Below are positions 55,179-63,709 of a stretch of DNA of 64,000 nt, piece by piece. The DNA lies in the NCBI RefSeq assembly GCF_019063845.1, contig NZ_CP077683.1, positions 682,001 to 746,000 of the forward strand, given 5' to 3'. Numbering within the stretch: the first letter of the stretch is position 1; each line of letters opens with the position of its first letter. The notes below the pieces were generated by a model that ran no database searches, was not told the DNA's origin, and saw only the letters and a list, made by a program, of their open reading frames with translations. The DNA is from Geomonas subterranea (GTDB taxonomy: Bacteria > Desulfobacterota > Desulfuromonadia > Geobacterales > Geobacteraceae). The position numbers and the translations under genes are program-made.

Positions 55179-56399
55179 ATGAAGGTCCTGGTCGTCGACG
55201 ATTCCAGAAACGATCGCAAGGTCATCCGCTACAACTTCGAGTGGCACGGTTGCGAGGTCATCGAGGCCGCCAACGGCAGACAGGGGCTCGACCTCGCTAC
55301 GGCCGAAGTCCCCGACCTCATCATCTCCGATTGCCTGATGCCGGTTATGGACGGCTTCCGGTTCCTCCACGAGCTGAAGAAATTCCACGAGCTAAGCGAC
55401 ATCCCCTTCATATTTTATTCTGCGGTCTACACCGGAAGAACCGAGGCGGAACTGGCGGCCTCGCTGGGAGCCACGGCGTTCCTGGAAAAGCCTATGCGTC
55501 CCGACGAATTGTGGGATGAGGTGGGGCGGCTTCTGGCCGCGGACGTGGCAGTCGAGCGCGGGACGGAGCCGCGCACGCTGCCCGAGGAGGAGTTTCTCCG
55601 GGACTACAGCCAGGTGGTGGCTACCCGGCTGGAAGAGAAGGTTCGGGAGTTGACCGATGAGAACGAGAGCCTGCTCAGGCTGAACGGCGAGTTGGAGCGC
55701 AGGGTGGTGGAGCGGACCACGCAGCTGGAATCGGCAAACCGGGACCTGGAGATGTTCAGCTACTCCGTTTCCCACGATCTGCGGGCGCCCTTGCGCCACC
55801 TGGAGGGGTTCAGCCAGGCCCTTTCCGAGGAGTACGCGGCCAGGCTCAACACCGTCGGCAACGACTACCTCGACCGGATCAGGAGGTCCAGCCGCCGCCT
55901 GGCGGACATGCTGGACGCGATCCTGGAGTTGTCCCGCAATACCAGGGGGAAACTCAACAAGGTGGATGTGGACCTGAGCGCGCTTGCCAGGGAGGTCATG
56001 GGGCAACTGGTCCGCTCGCAACCAGGGCGGATGGTGGACTTTCGTGTGGCGGAGGGGATGGTGGCGCGGGGGGATGGGCGCCTTTTGAAGGTGGTGCTGG
56101 AGCACCTCTTAGGCAACGCCTGGAAGTTCACCCTTATGAAAGACCCTGCCGTGGTGGAGGTCTTCCCAACCGAGTGGGAGGGGCGTTCCGCCTTCGCGGT
56201 CCGGGACAACGGGCCGGGGTTCGACATGGCTTATTCCGACAAGTTGTTCACGCCGTTTCAGCGCATGCACAGCCAGGAGGAATTTCCCGGCCGGGGGATC
56301 GGGCTCGCCATCGTGAAGCGGATCGTCAGCCGCCACGGCGGCAAGGTGAAGATAGAAGCGGTAGTGGGGCAGGGCGCCACGGTGACTTTCACCGTTTAG
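55179..56399 (+). CDS. Receiver-histidine kinase protein (REC + HisKA + HATPase)
   Basis: This signalling protein of 406 residues has an N-terminal receiver domain (VVDDSRNDRKVI; phospho-acceptor Asp51 in ISDCLMPVMDG). A coiled-coil segment follows near 145-185, then a HisKA domain with phospho-acceptor His199 in SYSVSHDLRAP. The ATPase domain has N, G1 and G2 boxes (HLLGNAWKFT, VRDNGPGFDM, GRGIGLAIVKRIV). There is no membrane helix or separate sensor domain, so it is cytoplasmic and probably takes its signal through the receiver. The 3' end overlaps the convergent mtaB gene by 4 bases. Confidence 0.92.
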   Translation: MKVLVVDDSRNDRKVIRYNFEWHGCEVIEAANGRQGLDLATAEVPDLIISDCLMPVMDGFRFLHELKKFHELSDIPFIFYSAVYTGRTEAELAASLGATAFLEKPMRPDELWDEVGRLLAADVAVERGTEPRTLPEEEFLRDYSQVVATRLEEKVRELTDENESLLRLNGELERRVVERTTQLESANRDLEMFSYSVSHDLRAPLRHLEGFSQALSEEYAARLNTVGNDYLDRIRRSSRRLADMLDAILELSRNTRGKLNKVDVDLSALAREVMGQLVRSQPGRMVDFRVAEGMVARGDGRLLKVVLEHLLGNAWKFTLMKDPAVVEVFPTEWEGRSAFAVRDNGPGFDMAYSDKLFTPFQRMHSQEEFPGRGIGLAIVKRIVSRHGGKVKIEAVVGQGATVTFTV

Positions 56400-57694
56400 C
56401 GCGCCCCAGCCAGTTTGCCGGTCAGTTCACCCGCGCGGGTCCCGGTGATCAGCACGGCGACCTCCTGGTTGACGAGCCCCTCGCATTCCTCGATGAGCAC
56501 CGGAAGGTAATTCCTGGACAATCCCTTGCGACCCCCTTCATCCTTTTGTACCAGCACCTGCAGTTCCCGCCCCACGAAGCGCGCCGCGTACCCGGCCTTT
56601 TTCTTTTCCGACAGGACACGAAGCGCCTCGGCCCGCTCCTTGATCACCCTGGGGTGCACCTGGGCCGCCATGGTAGCCGCCGGTGTTCCGGGGCGCTGCG
56701 AGAAGGGGAACACGTGCAGGTAGGCCAAAGGGAGCGACTCGATGAAGGAGAGCGTCTCCTGGAACTCCTGGTCGGTTTCGCCGGGGAAGCCGGCGATCAC
56801 GTCTGAGCCGATGCAGACGTCCGGCATGGCGGCGACCAGCGCCTCGACGACGGAGCGGAACAGCGCGGTGTCATAGCCGCGGTTCATGCGGGACAAAACG
56901 CCGTCGGAGCCGCTTTGCAGCGGCAGGTGCAGGTGAGGGCAGACCATCTTCGAAGCGGCCATGAACGAGATCATCTCCGCCGGCACCTCGGTCGGTTCCA
57001 CCGAGCCGACCCGCAGGCGCCTCACCACCCCCTGGGCCTCGGCCTGGCGCATCAGGTCGAGGAGGTCCGTGGGAGGGTCGAGGTCGAGGCCGTAGGCGCC
57101 CAGGTGGATGCCGGTCAGCACGATCTCCTGGAATCCCTTGGCGGCGAAGGCCGCCATCCCGTCCAGCGCCTCCTGCGGTGCGACGCTCCTGCTGGCCCCG
57201 CGGGCGTAAGGGACGATGCAGTAGGCGCAGCGCGCGTCGCAGCCGTTTTGTACCTGGAGGAAGGCGCGGGTGTGTTCGGCGAAGCTTTCCAGTTGCGTAG
57301 CCTCCCCGGACCTTTGCTGCGAGATGTCGCTCACCACCGCCTGCGGCTCATCCTTCAGCCCCTTGATGAAACCGACGATGTCCTTCTTCTCGCTGTTCCC
57401 GAGGATAAGGTTTATACCCGGCAGCTTCAGCAGTTCGTCCCCGGCCATCTGGGCGTAGCAGCCGGTGACCACGACGCGCGCCTGCGGGTTCATCCGGGTG
57501 GCGCGCCTGATCAGGCGGCGGGACTCGGCATCGGTTTTGGCCGTGACGGTGCAGCTGTTGATTACATAGATGTCCGCGCTTTCGGTGAAGGGGACGAAGC
57601 TGTATCCCTCCTGCTCGAGGGCTTCGGTCATGGCGGCGGATTCGAACTGGTTGATCTTACAGCCGAGGGTGGTGATGGCGATTCTTTTAGTCAT
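56396..57694 (-). CDS. mtaB: tRNA t6A37 methylthiotransferase MtaB
   Basis: MtaB adds a methylthio group to t6A37 in certain tRNAs. The 432-residue radical-SAM protein has the N-terminal MTTase domain with TLGCKINQFESAAM near 9, NSCTVTAKTD near 46 and VVTGCYAQM near 75 (three cluster Cys). The radical-SAM motif CDARCAYC lies near 151, and a C-terminal TRAM region (AARFVGRELQVLVQK) ends the protein. The LGCKIN form separates MtaB from MiaB. The stop overlaps the histidine kinase stop on the other strand. Confidence 0.94.
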   Translation of the reverse strand: MTKRIAITTLGCKINQFESAAMTEALEQEGYSFVPFTESADIYVINSCTVTAKTDAESRRLIRRATRMNPQARVVVTGCYAQMAGDELLKLPGINLILGNSEKKDIVGFIKGLKDEPQAVVSDISQQRSGEATQLESFAEHTRAFLQVQNGCDARCAYCIVPYARGASRSVAPQEALDGMAAFAAKGFQEIVLTGIHLGAYGLDLDPPTDLLDLMRQAEAQGVVRRLRVGSVEPTEVPAEMISFMAASKMVCPHLHLPLQSGSDGVLSRMNRGYDTALFRSVVEALVAAMPDVCIGSDVIAGFPGETDQEFQETLSFIESLPLAYLHVFPFSQRPGTPAATMAAQVHPRVIKERAEALRVLSEKKKAGYAARFVGRELQVLVQKDEGGRKGLSRNYLPVLIEECEGLVNQEVAVLITGTRAGELTGKLAGAR

Positions 57695-57708
57695 AAAATC
57701 CTAAAGCT

Positions 57709-57932
57709 AACAGGGATGAAGGGGATGAAGGGGATGAAGGGGATAACTTCAAAAAACCCATTTAACGCAAAGCCGCAAAGCCGCAAAGAAAACAGGGATA
57801 AACGACATATAGTGGATATAAAACCAGAAGCTGTCGTCTTAGTCTTTATCCCGTTTATCCCTTTTATCCCTGTTCAACACGTTTTGCCTGGTTTGCTTTG
57901 CGTCTTTAGTGAGCTAAGCGAACGGGCGTGAG
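57709..57932. repeat. Interleaved intergenic repeat, copy 8 (a-b-a'-b')
   Basis: Arm a at 57709-57746 (four GGGATGAAG-type units), b at 57765-57788, a' at 57845-57876 and b' at 57895-57932 (ends GGGCGTGAG). The arm order matches copy 1. Confidence 0.83.
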
Positions 57933-57938
57933 ACGGTC

Positions 57939-58607
57939 TTACCCGAGCCTCTTCTTGAGCGCCTCGTGCTCTGCGGCGAGTACATTGTACTTTCTTTCCA
58001 GTTCCCGGATCTGGTCGAACAGGCAGGAGATCGCCTTCGCCTCCGGGTCGGGCATCTTGCCGTGCTCGAGGTCCGGGCGGTCCTGGGGCTTCTCGGTGGC
58101 CATCACCACGCGCCCGGGGATGCCGACCACGGTGGAGTTGGCGGGAACTTCCTTCACGACGACCGAGTTGGAGCCGATCTTGCTGCCCTTGCCCACGGTG
58201 AAGGGGCCGAGGATCTTGGCGCCGGAGCCGATCACCACGTTGTCCATCAGGGTGGGGTGGCGCTTCACCTTTTCCCAGCTCACGCCACCCAGGGTGACCC
58301 CGTGGTAGAGGGTGACGTTGTCGCCGATCTCGGCGGTCTCACCGATGACCACACCCATGCCGTGGTCGATGAAGAACCCCTTGCCGATAGTGGCGCCGGG
58401 GTGGATCTCGATCCCGGTCATGAACCGGCCGATGTGGGAGGTGAACCGTCCCAGGAAATAGAACTCGTGCTTCCACAGCCAGTGTGCCACCCGGTGAAAC
58501 CAGAGCGCGTGCAGCCCGGGGTAACAGAAGATCACCTCCAGCACGCTCCTTGCCGCCGGATCCCTGTCAAACACCGCCTTAATGTCCGATTTCAACCTTG
58601 CAAACAT
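57939..58607 (-). CDS. cysE: Serine O-acetyltransferase
   Basis: CysE makes O-acetylserine from serine and acetyl-CoA, the first step of cysteine synthesis. At 222 residues it is a short bacterial form. The N-terminal helical part ([20 protein letters not shown]) is followed by the hexapeptide helix: [20 protein letters not shown] near 67 with the catalytic His, [19 protein letters not shown] near 93 and [18 protein letters not shown] near 120. I chose the ATG at 58607 because AGGGAGG precedes it. Confidence 0.94.
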   Translation of the reverse strand: MFARLKSDIKAVFDRDPAARSVLEVIFCYPGLHALWFHRVAHWLWKHEFYFLGRFTSHIGRFMTGIEIHPGATIGKGFFIDHGMGVVIGETAEIGDNVTLYHGVTLGGVSWEKVKRHPTLMDNVVIGSGAKILGPFTVGKGSKIGSNSVVVKEVPANSTVVGIPGRVVMATEKPQDRPDLEHGKMPDPEAKAISCLFDQIRELERKYNVLAAEHEALKKRLG

Positions 58608-58945
58608 CGGTAACCTCCCTGGCTGCCAGTACGTTAACGAAACAAGCAGTATCTGCTTCGCCTTTTTTTCGTAACATACCACACTGATTACGTCAATAAT
58701 TAACTGCGGTCATCTCACGCCCGCTCGCTGCGCTCACTCAAGCCGCAAAGTCGCAAAGTAAACCTGAAGACAACTTCATTTAACAGGGATAAAAAGGATC
58801 CAAGGGATAACACCTGAAACCAAAAGATTTGGGTTAAAAACAAAAAAGACTGGTAGGTTTGCCTGGCTTTGCGCCTTTGCGGCTTCGCGTGAGAAAAGGT
58901 TTTCGCCTTTTATCCCTTTTATCCCTTTTATCCCTTTTATCCCTG
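58608..58945. other. Intergenic region between miaA and cysE
   Basis: Most of this 338-base gap is the interleaved repeat (copy 9, 58715-58948). The 107 bases next to cysE hold its ribosome-binding site. They also contain ATTAATTATTGACG on the minus strand near 58701-58688, a possible promoter element with no clear -10. Confidence 0.4.
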
Positions 58946-58948
58946 TTA
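58715..58948. repeat. Interleaved intergenic repeat, copy 9 (b-a-b'-a')
   Basis: Arm b at 58715-58758 (with a GCTCGCTGCGCTCAC tail), a at 58781-58810, b' at 58867-58893 and a' at 58907-58948. This has the reverse arm order of copies 1 and 8. The last arm supplies the stop codon of miaA (TAA, then CAGGGATAA on that strand). Confidence 0.83.
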
Positions 58949-59875
58949 GAATGATGTGCCTTTGCTGTCTAGCAGTTCCAGCGCTTCCGCCAGCGGGTCC
59001 CCGGCTCCTTCCACCCAGTGGATCACGGTGCCGTGGCTTTGCATCCGCTTGAACCAGTTCTCCTGCTTCTTGGCGAAGTCGTGGATGGCTGAGTTGAGTT
59101 TTTGGAACATGTCGTTGTGAGTCAACTCCCCCTTCAGGTGGCGCGCCAGGTAGCGGTACTCCAGGCCGTAAAATTCGAACTTGTCCCAGCCGGTGCCGGC
59201 CTCATGCAGGCGCCGCACCTCGTCGACCATCCCGGCCTCGAGCCTTTCCTTAAGCCTTCTGGTGATCCTCTCCCTAAGCTGCGCGCGCTCCCAGCGTATG
59301 CCTATGGTGAACGGCGCGATATCGGGCCAGGGCTCTTCCACGCCCCCCCGGTACTCGGCGATCTCTATGGCTCGCACGAGGCGGCTGCGGTCGGTGAGGT
59401 CGGTGCTGTTGTGCAGCCTGGGATTGGCGCGGGTTAGACGCTCCGCGAGCTCCGGCATGGAGAGAGGCGCGAGTTCCCGCCTCAGCGCGGGGTCCTCGGG
59501 TACCTCGGTAAGACGGTAGCCGCGCAGCACGCAGTCGAGGTACATGCCGCTGCCACCGACCAGGACCGGCAGCCTGCCGCGCCGGGTGACGTCGGCGAAG
59601 GATTCGAGGAAAAGACGTTGGAACTGGAACAGGTTGAACTCGTGGCCTGGCGGCGCCACGTCGATCAGGTGGTAGGGGATGCCCTGGTACTCGTGCAGGT
59701 CCTTCCCGGTGCCGATGTCCATGCCGCGGTAGACCTGGCGCGAGTCCGCCGATAGGATCTCGCCGTCCAGCCGCTTCGCGAGCTCGACACCGAGGCGGGT
59801 CTTGCCGGAGGCGGTCGCCCCGAGTATCACCAGCAGGTTCGGGGTGCCGGGCGCCTTACCGCCCGCGCCGATCAA
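58946..59875 (-). CDS. miaA: tRNA dimethylallyltransferase
   Basis: MiaA adds an isopentenyl group to A37 of tRNAs that read codons starting with U. At 309 residues it has the normal length. Motifs are the P-loop GATASGKTRLG near 20, LSADSRQVYRGMDIGTGK near 40, VLVGGSGMYLDCVLRGY near 105 and TRRLKERLEAGMVDEVRRL near 212. It seems to start at TTG 59875, which overlaps the ctpA stop, so the two genes are probably coupled. Its stop codon lies within the intergenic repeat. Confidence 0.93.
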   Translation of the reverse strand: MIGAGGKAPGTPNLLVILGATASGKTRLGVELAKRLDGEILSADSRQVYRGMDIGTGKDLHEYQGIPYHLIDVAPPGHEFNLFQFQRLFLESFADVTRRGRLPVLVGGSGMYLDCVLRGYRLTEVPEDPALRRELAPLSMPELAERLTRANPRLHNSTDLTDRSRLVRAIEIAEYRGGVEEPWPDIAPFTIGIRWERAQLRERITRRLKERLEAGMVDEVRRLHEAGTGWDKFEFYGLEYRYLARHLKGELTHNDMFQKLNSAIHDFAKKQENWFKRMQSHGTVIHWVEGAGDPLAEALELLDSKGTSF

Positions 59876-61239
59876 CGGACCAGGCCCTTTTTCAGGACGT
59901 TGACGCCCTTCAGCAGTTCCAGGGCACGGGCCATCTGGTTGTCCTTTTGCAGCAGCTCCTGTTCGCTCGGCTCCTTGCCGGCGCCGTTGACGCGGGGCGG
60001 CAGGAGCGGGTGCGCGGGCTTGGTGGGGGCGGGCGCGGGCGCTTTGGTCTCCGGCACCTCCTGCATGTGCCCGTCGAGGTCCTGCTCGCGGATATCCGGC
60101 TCTTTCTCCTTCTTCCCGGCCGCGGGCTTCGCAAACTCCACCACGATGTCGGGGGTGATCCCCTTGGCCTGGATCGAGCGGCCGCTCGGGGTGTAGTAAC
60201 GGGCGGTGGTGAGCTTCAGGCCGTCGCCGTTATTGAGGGTCATGACGGACTGCACGCTCCCCTTGCCGAAGCTCTGGGTCCCCATGATCACCGCACGCTT
60301 GTGGTCCTGCAGCGCGCCCGCGACGATCTCGGAGGCGGAGGCTGAGCCGCCGTTGATCAGCACCACCATGGGGTATCTCGGTTCCTTTTCGCCGATGGTC
60401 GCCGTCAGCGTGTGCACCGAGGCGGCGTCGCGCCCCTTGGTGGTGACGATATCGCCGTTGGCGAGCCCTTCCCCTATGAAACGGTCGGCGACGCGGTAGG
60501 CCTGGTCCACGAGGCCGCCCGGATTGTAGCGCAGGTCCAGGATGAGGCCGGACAGGGGGGCGCCGTTGTCGGCCGCCAGCGTCCGCAGCGCCTTCTCGAA
60601 ATCCTCGCCGGTCCGCTCCTGGAACTCGGCGATGCGGACGTAGCCGTAACCGGATTCCAGCAGCCGCGCCTTGAGGCTCTTGGTCTTGATGATGGCGCGG
60701 GTCAGGCGGAAGGTGAGGGGCTTTGACGCGCCTTCCCTCAGGATGGTGAGGGTGACCTGCGTCCCCGGGGTGCCGCGCATCCGGCTTACGCACTCGTTGA
60801 TGGGGAGATCCTTGGTCGGCTTGCCGTCGATCTGGTAGATGTGGTCGCCTGCCAGGATGCCGGCCCGGAAGGCGGGGGTGTCCTCGATGGGGGCGTTCAC
60901 CATCAGCTTGCCGTTGCGCATGTCCAGCTCTATGCCGACGCCGCCGAAGGCGCCGGCCATGTGCACCTTCATCTCCGAGTATTCCGTGACCGGGAGATAG
61001 GTGCTGTGCGGGTCGAGCGCAGCCAGCATTCCGTTTATGGCGCCGGTCATGAGCTTCTTGTCGTCGACCTTGTCGACGTAGCTCTGCCTGACGATGTCGA
61101 CGACCTCTTTGAACATGGAGACGTATTCCGCCTCGCTTCTGCGGGCGCGCTCCTCCTTGTCCAAAAGCGGTGTGAGGAAGAATATGGAGGCCAGGACGGC
61201 GGCAACGGCCGATATGGCAAACGCTTTTTTCAGCATCAT
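59872..61239 (-). CDS. ctpA: C-terminal processing peptidase (S41 family)
   Basis: This periplasmic serine protease has 455 residues. It has an N-terminal membrane anchor (LKKAFAISAVAAVLASIFFL), a PDZ domain near 105-190 (GIELDMRNGKLMVNAPIEDT) and the S41 domain. The catalytic Ser is in NGGSASASE and the Lys in QSFGKGSVQ. A long Pro/Lys/Glu-rich C-terminal tail (residues about 385-455) follows. I chose the ATG at 61239, preceded by AAAGG; a TTG at 61362 would add 41 residues ahead of the anchor. It is read from a good promoter at 61436-61408. Confidence 0.92.
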   Translation of the reverse strand: MMLKKAFAISAVAAVLASIFFLTPLLDKEERARRSEAEYVSMFKEVVDIVRQSYVDKVDDKKLMTGAINGMLAALDPHSTYLPVTEYSEMKVHMAGAFGGVGIELDMRNGKLMVNAPIEDTPAFRAGILAGDHIYQIDGKPTKDLPINECVSRMRGTPGTQVTLTILREGASKPLTFRLTRAIIKTKSLKARLLESGYGYVRIAEFQERTGEDFEKALRTLAADNGAPLSGLILDLRYNPGGLVDQAYRVADRFIGEGLANGDIVTTKGRDAASVHTLTATIGEKEPRYPMVVLINGGSASASEIVAGALQDHKRAVIMGTQSFGKGSVQSVMTLNNGDGLKLTTARYYTPSGRSIQAKGITPDIVVEFAKPAAGKKEKEPDIREQDLDGHMQEVPETKAPAPAPTKPAHPLLPPRVNGAGKEPSEQELLQKDNQMARALELLKGVNVLKKGLVR

Positions 61240-61407
61240 GGGGCCTTTGAACCAGTGTTGCCCGGATTGGTGTTCGCTCTGTCTGGAAAGAACTGTTTCC
61301 AGCTCCCCGTCCCTTGACGGAAAGGGGGACTTTTCGGTTATCGCAACATCAAGACGGGACAACGCTGCCTTTAAACGGGATTTCGGGGAGATGAACTGTA
61401 ACGTGCT

Positions 61408-61436
61408 AATGTAGTTTTTGCGCGTGTAGTTGTCAA
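61408..61436 (-). promoter_or_regulatory. Sigma-70 promoter for ctpA
   Basis: Read leftward, TTGACA (61436-61431), a 17-base spacer and TACATT (61413-61408). The -35 lies inside the palindrome AGTTGTCAACT at 61428-61438. The leader to the ctpA ATG would be about 160 bases. Confidence 0.6.
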
Positions 61437-61522
61437 CTGCAATTGCCCCGCTTTCCGGGAGCAGACACGCTCCTTACCACGATACTGTCAGCCGCCGGGC
61501 AGGGGGGGCGGCCCCAAAACCG

Positions 61523-61551
61523 TTGACAGTAAGGCCACTTTGTTGCATAAC
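61523..61551 (+). promoter_or_regulatory. Sigma-70 promoter for the DUF502 gene
   Basis: TTGACA at 61523-61528, a 17-base spacer and CATAAC at 61546-61551. The start would lie near 61558, leaving a leader of about 22 bases before GTG 61580. Confidence 0.6.
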
Positions 61552-61579
61552 GCAAACGAACCATCTATTGGAGGCGCTA

Positions 61580-62170
61580 GTGGAGCAACTTATCAAGCAT
61601 TTCAAGGGGAAATTCATCACCGGGCTCTTCGTGGTGGTCCCCCTGGGCATCACCATATTCATCCTGAAGTTCCTGTTCAACTTCGCAGACGGCATCCTCG
61701 GGAGCTACCTGGACTCGCTGCTGACCGCGCTCATCAGGGACCACTCCTACATCCCCGGTCTTGGGATGCTGACCGGCGTCATCGTCATCTACCTCTCCGG
61801 GGTTCTGGCCACCAACGTCATGGGGACCAGGATGCTCCGGTGGTGGGACGACCTCCTCTCCCGCATCCCCCTGGTGAAGTCCATCTACAACTCCAGCAAG
61901 CAGCTGACCCAGGTGTTCAAGGAGGGGAAGACCTCCTACCGCAGGGCGGTCTTCGTGGAGTGGCCGCGCCCCGGGGTGCGCGCCGTCGGCTTCGTGACGG
62001 CGGAGGTGGAGCGCGACGGCGAGAAGCTGGTGGTGGTTTACGTCCCGACCATGCCCAACCCCACCTCGGGGTTTGCCCTCTTTTTCCGTGAGTCCGAGGT
62101 GTACGACTGCGGCATGAGCGTCGAGGATGCGGTGAAGTTCGTGGTTTCCGGCGGCGTCGTGGTCCACTAG
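61580..62170 (+). CDS. DUF502 family membrane protein
   Basis: This 196-residue inner-membrane protein has two N-terminal hydrophobic helices (FITGLFVVVPLGITIFILKF near 12-31; GMLTGVIVIYLSGVLATNVM near 58-77), then a soluble domain (IPLVKSIYNSSKQLTQVF near 92; VYVPTMPNPTSGFALFF near 147). The NPTSG segment is characteristic of the family, whose function is not settled. I chose GTG 61580 because GGAGG lies 6 bases upstream. It is followed closely by a dehydrogenase gene. Confidence 0.88.
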   Translation: MEQLIKHFKGKFITGLFVVVPLGITIFILKFLFNFADGILGSYLDSLLTALIRDHSYIPGLGMLTGVIVIYLSGVLATNVMGTRMLRWWDDLLSRIPLVKSIYNSSKQLTQVFKEGKTSYRRAVFVEWPRPGVRAVGFVTAEVERDGEKLVVVYVPTMPNPTSGFALFFRESEVYDCGMSVEDAVKFVVSGGVVVH

Positions 62171-62180
62171 GGAGGCTTTC

Positions 62181-63143
62181 GTGAAGATCGTGGTGCTGGA
62201 TGGCTATACGCTGAACCCCGGGGACAACCCCTGGGATGAGGTTGCCGCCTTCGGAGAACTGGTGGTGCACGACCGGACCCCCGAGGAACTGGTGCTCGAG
62301 CGCTGCCGCGGCGCTCAGATCGTTCTCACCAACAAGACCCGTCTCGGCGCGGCGACCCTCGCACAGCTTCCCGGGTTGCGGCTCATCTGCGTGCTGGCGA
62401 CCGGGTACAACGTGGTTGACCTGGTGAAGTCGGCGGAGCTTGGGATACCGGTGGTCAATGTCCCGGAATACGGCAGCGATTCCGTCGCGCAACACACCAT
62501 CGCGCTCCTATTGGAGCTGACCAACCGCGTGGCGCAGTATCACGCGGCGGTGCAGCGGGGGGAGTGGACCCGTTCGGCCGATTTCACCCTGGTGGCGCAG
62601 CCGCTCACCGAGCTCAAGGGTAGGACGCTTGGGATCGTGGGGGTGGGACGGATCGGCGCCCGGGTGGCCGCCATAGCCGCTGCGCTGGGGATGGAGATCC
62701 TCGCATGCAATCCGCGGCGCCATGTGGCGCCGGAGGGGATGGCGGTCACCTGGCTGGAACTGGACCAACTCTTCGCCAGGGCGGATGTGGTCACCCTGCA
62801 CTGCCCGCTGACTGCCGGGAACGAGGGGCTCGTCAACGCCGCCCGGCTCCGCCTGATGCAGCCCCACGCGCTGCTCATCAACACCTCGCGCGGAGGGTTG
62901 GTCAACGAACGCGACCTGGCCGATGCGCTCAACGGCGGCGTCATCGCCGGAGCCGCCGTCGACGTGGCCGCCATCGAGCCGATCCCGGAAGAAAGCCCGC
63001 TGCTTCACGCCGGCAATTGCATCATCACCCCGCACATCGCCTGGGCCACCCTGGCCGCCCGGCGCCGCCTGATGGCAACCACGGCCGGCAACATAGCCTC
63101 CTTTCTCGCAGGTACCCCCAAAAACGTGGTGAACGGGCTGTAG
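62181..63143 (+). CDS. D-2-hydroxyacid dehydrogenase (glycerate dehydrogenase-like)
   Basis: This NAD-dependent dehydrogenase has 320 residues and interconverts a 2-keto acid (such as hydroxypyruvate) and the D-2-hydroxy acid. The NAD motif is LGIVGVGRIGARVAAIAAAL near 150. The catalytic residues are Arg in INTSRGGLVNE near 237, Glu in the AIEPIPEESPLL region and His in IITPHIAWAT near 285. VPEYGSDSVAQHTIALLLEL near 95 fits the hydroxypyruvate reductase branch. The GTG start follows GGGAGG, 10 bases after the DUF502 stop. Confidence 0.9.
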   Translation: MKIVVLDGYTLNPGDNPWDEVAAFGELVVHDRTPEELVLERCRGAQIVLTNKTRLGAATLAQLPGLRLICVLATGYNVVDLVKSAELGIPVVNVPEYGSDSVAQHTIALLLELTNRVAQYHAAVQRGEWTRSADFTLVAQPLTELKGRTLGIVGVGRIGARVAAIAAALGMEILACNPRRHVAPEGMAVTWLELDQLFARADVVTLHCPLTAGNEGLVNAARLRLMQPHALLINTSRGGLVNERDLADALNGGVIAGAAVDVAAIEPIPEESPLLHAGNCIITPHIAWATLAARRRLMATTAGNIASFLAGTPKNVVNGL

Positions 63144-63709
63144 CTGGTCTAACCAATCCCCCTCCCTTGGTAAAGGTTTCCGTGAATTCCCGCGCAGGGC
63201 GCCTTTAGTACCTCTCCCGTGCGGGTGGGGGAGGTCGAGAACCTTCCTCTTTCGACATGAAACGGCGCTCGTCGCTGCGGCGCATCCACCTTGTCCGGAC
63301 GTAACATCCTGAACCTGCACGGTAAATCCCGTTATTCAACCTTGGTCCACACGCTTTGTGGAAAGCGCTGTGGAAAAGGCGTTGAAGACACAGAAAAGCC
63401 TTTGTAAATTGCCGCCCTCTGTAGATTGCCTACAGAATAGGCACCCGCACCGCAAGGGCGCTCGTGCAGCAGTGTCAATGATTCCGGTGACTTACGCTAA
63501 GTCTGCGGTCTGCATGGGAAAGGGTTGTCAAGCGTTTTCTCGAGCCGGTGCGGGCGGCGTCATGTGGGGGCGCTTGCCGAACAAATGATCGGTCCCCCTT
63601 AATTCTTGACATGCTGCGGGAGGCTGTGTTAATTGGTAAAACCTTTTATTTCCAATGGGTTGTTTTTACGCGAACGACTGTTTGATGTGAAGAAACAGCA
63701 GGGGGGATC
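63144..63709 (+). other. 566-base intergenic region before the acyl-CoA ligase gene
   Basis: No credible gene lies here. It contains an imperfect G/C-rich hairpin near 63211-63236, and two near-direct copies of TGTAAATTGCC/TGTAGATTGCC around 63402-63430. CTGTAG-ATTGC-CTACAG forms a perfect inverted repeat at 63419-63435. A likely promoter lies at 63606-63634. Confidence 0.5.
63606..63634 (+). promoter_or_regulatory. Sigma-70 promoter for the acyl-CoA ligase gene
   Basis: TTGACA at 63606-63611, a 17-base spacer and TTAATT at 63629-63634. The -35 is perfect and the -10 is fair. The start codon lies about 75 bases downstream. Confidence 0.5.

Larger units (their letters stand above)
61240..61579. 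other. Divergent intergenic region between ctpA and the DUF502 gene
   Basis: This 340-base gap holds one promoter in each direction (61436-61408 leftward, 61523-61551 rightward). It also has an 8-bp inverted repeat, TACTGTCA at 61483-61490 with TGACAGTA at 61524-61531, whose right arm lies on the rightward -35. I see no gene. Confidence 0.55.
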
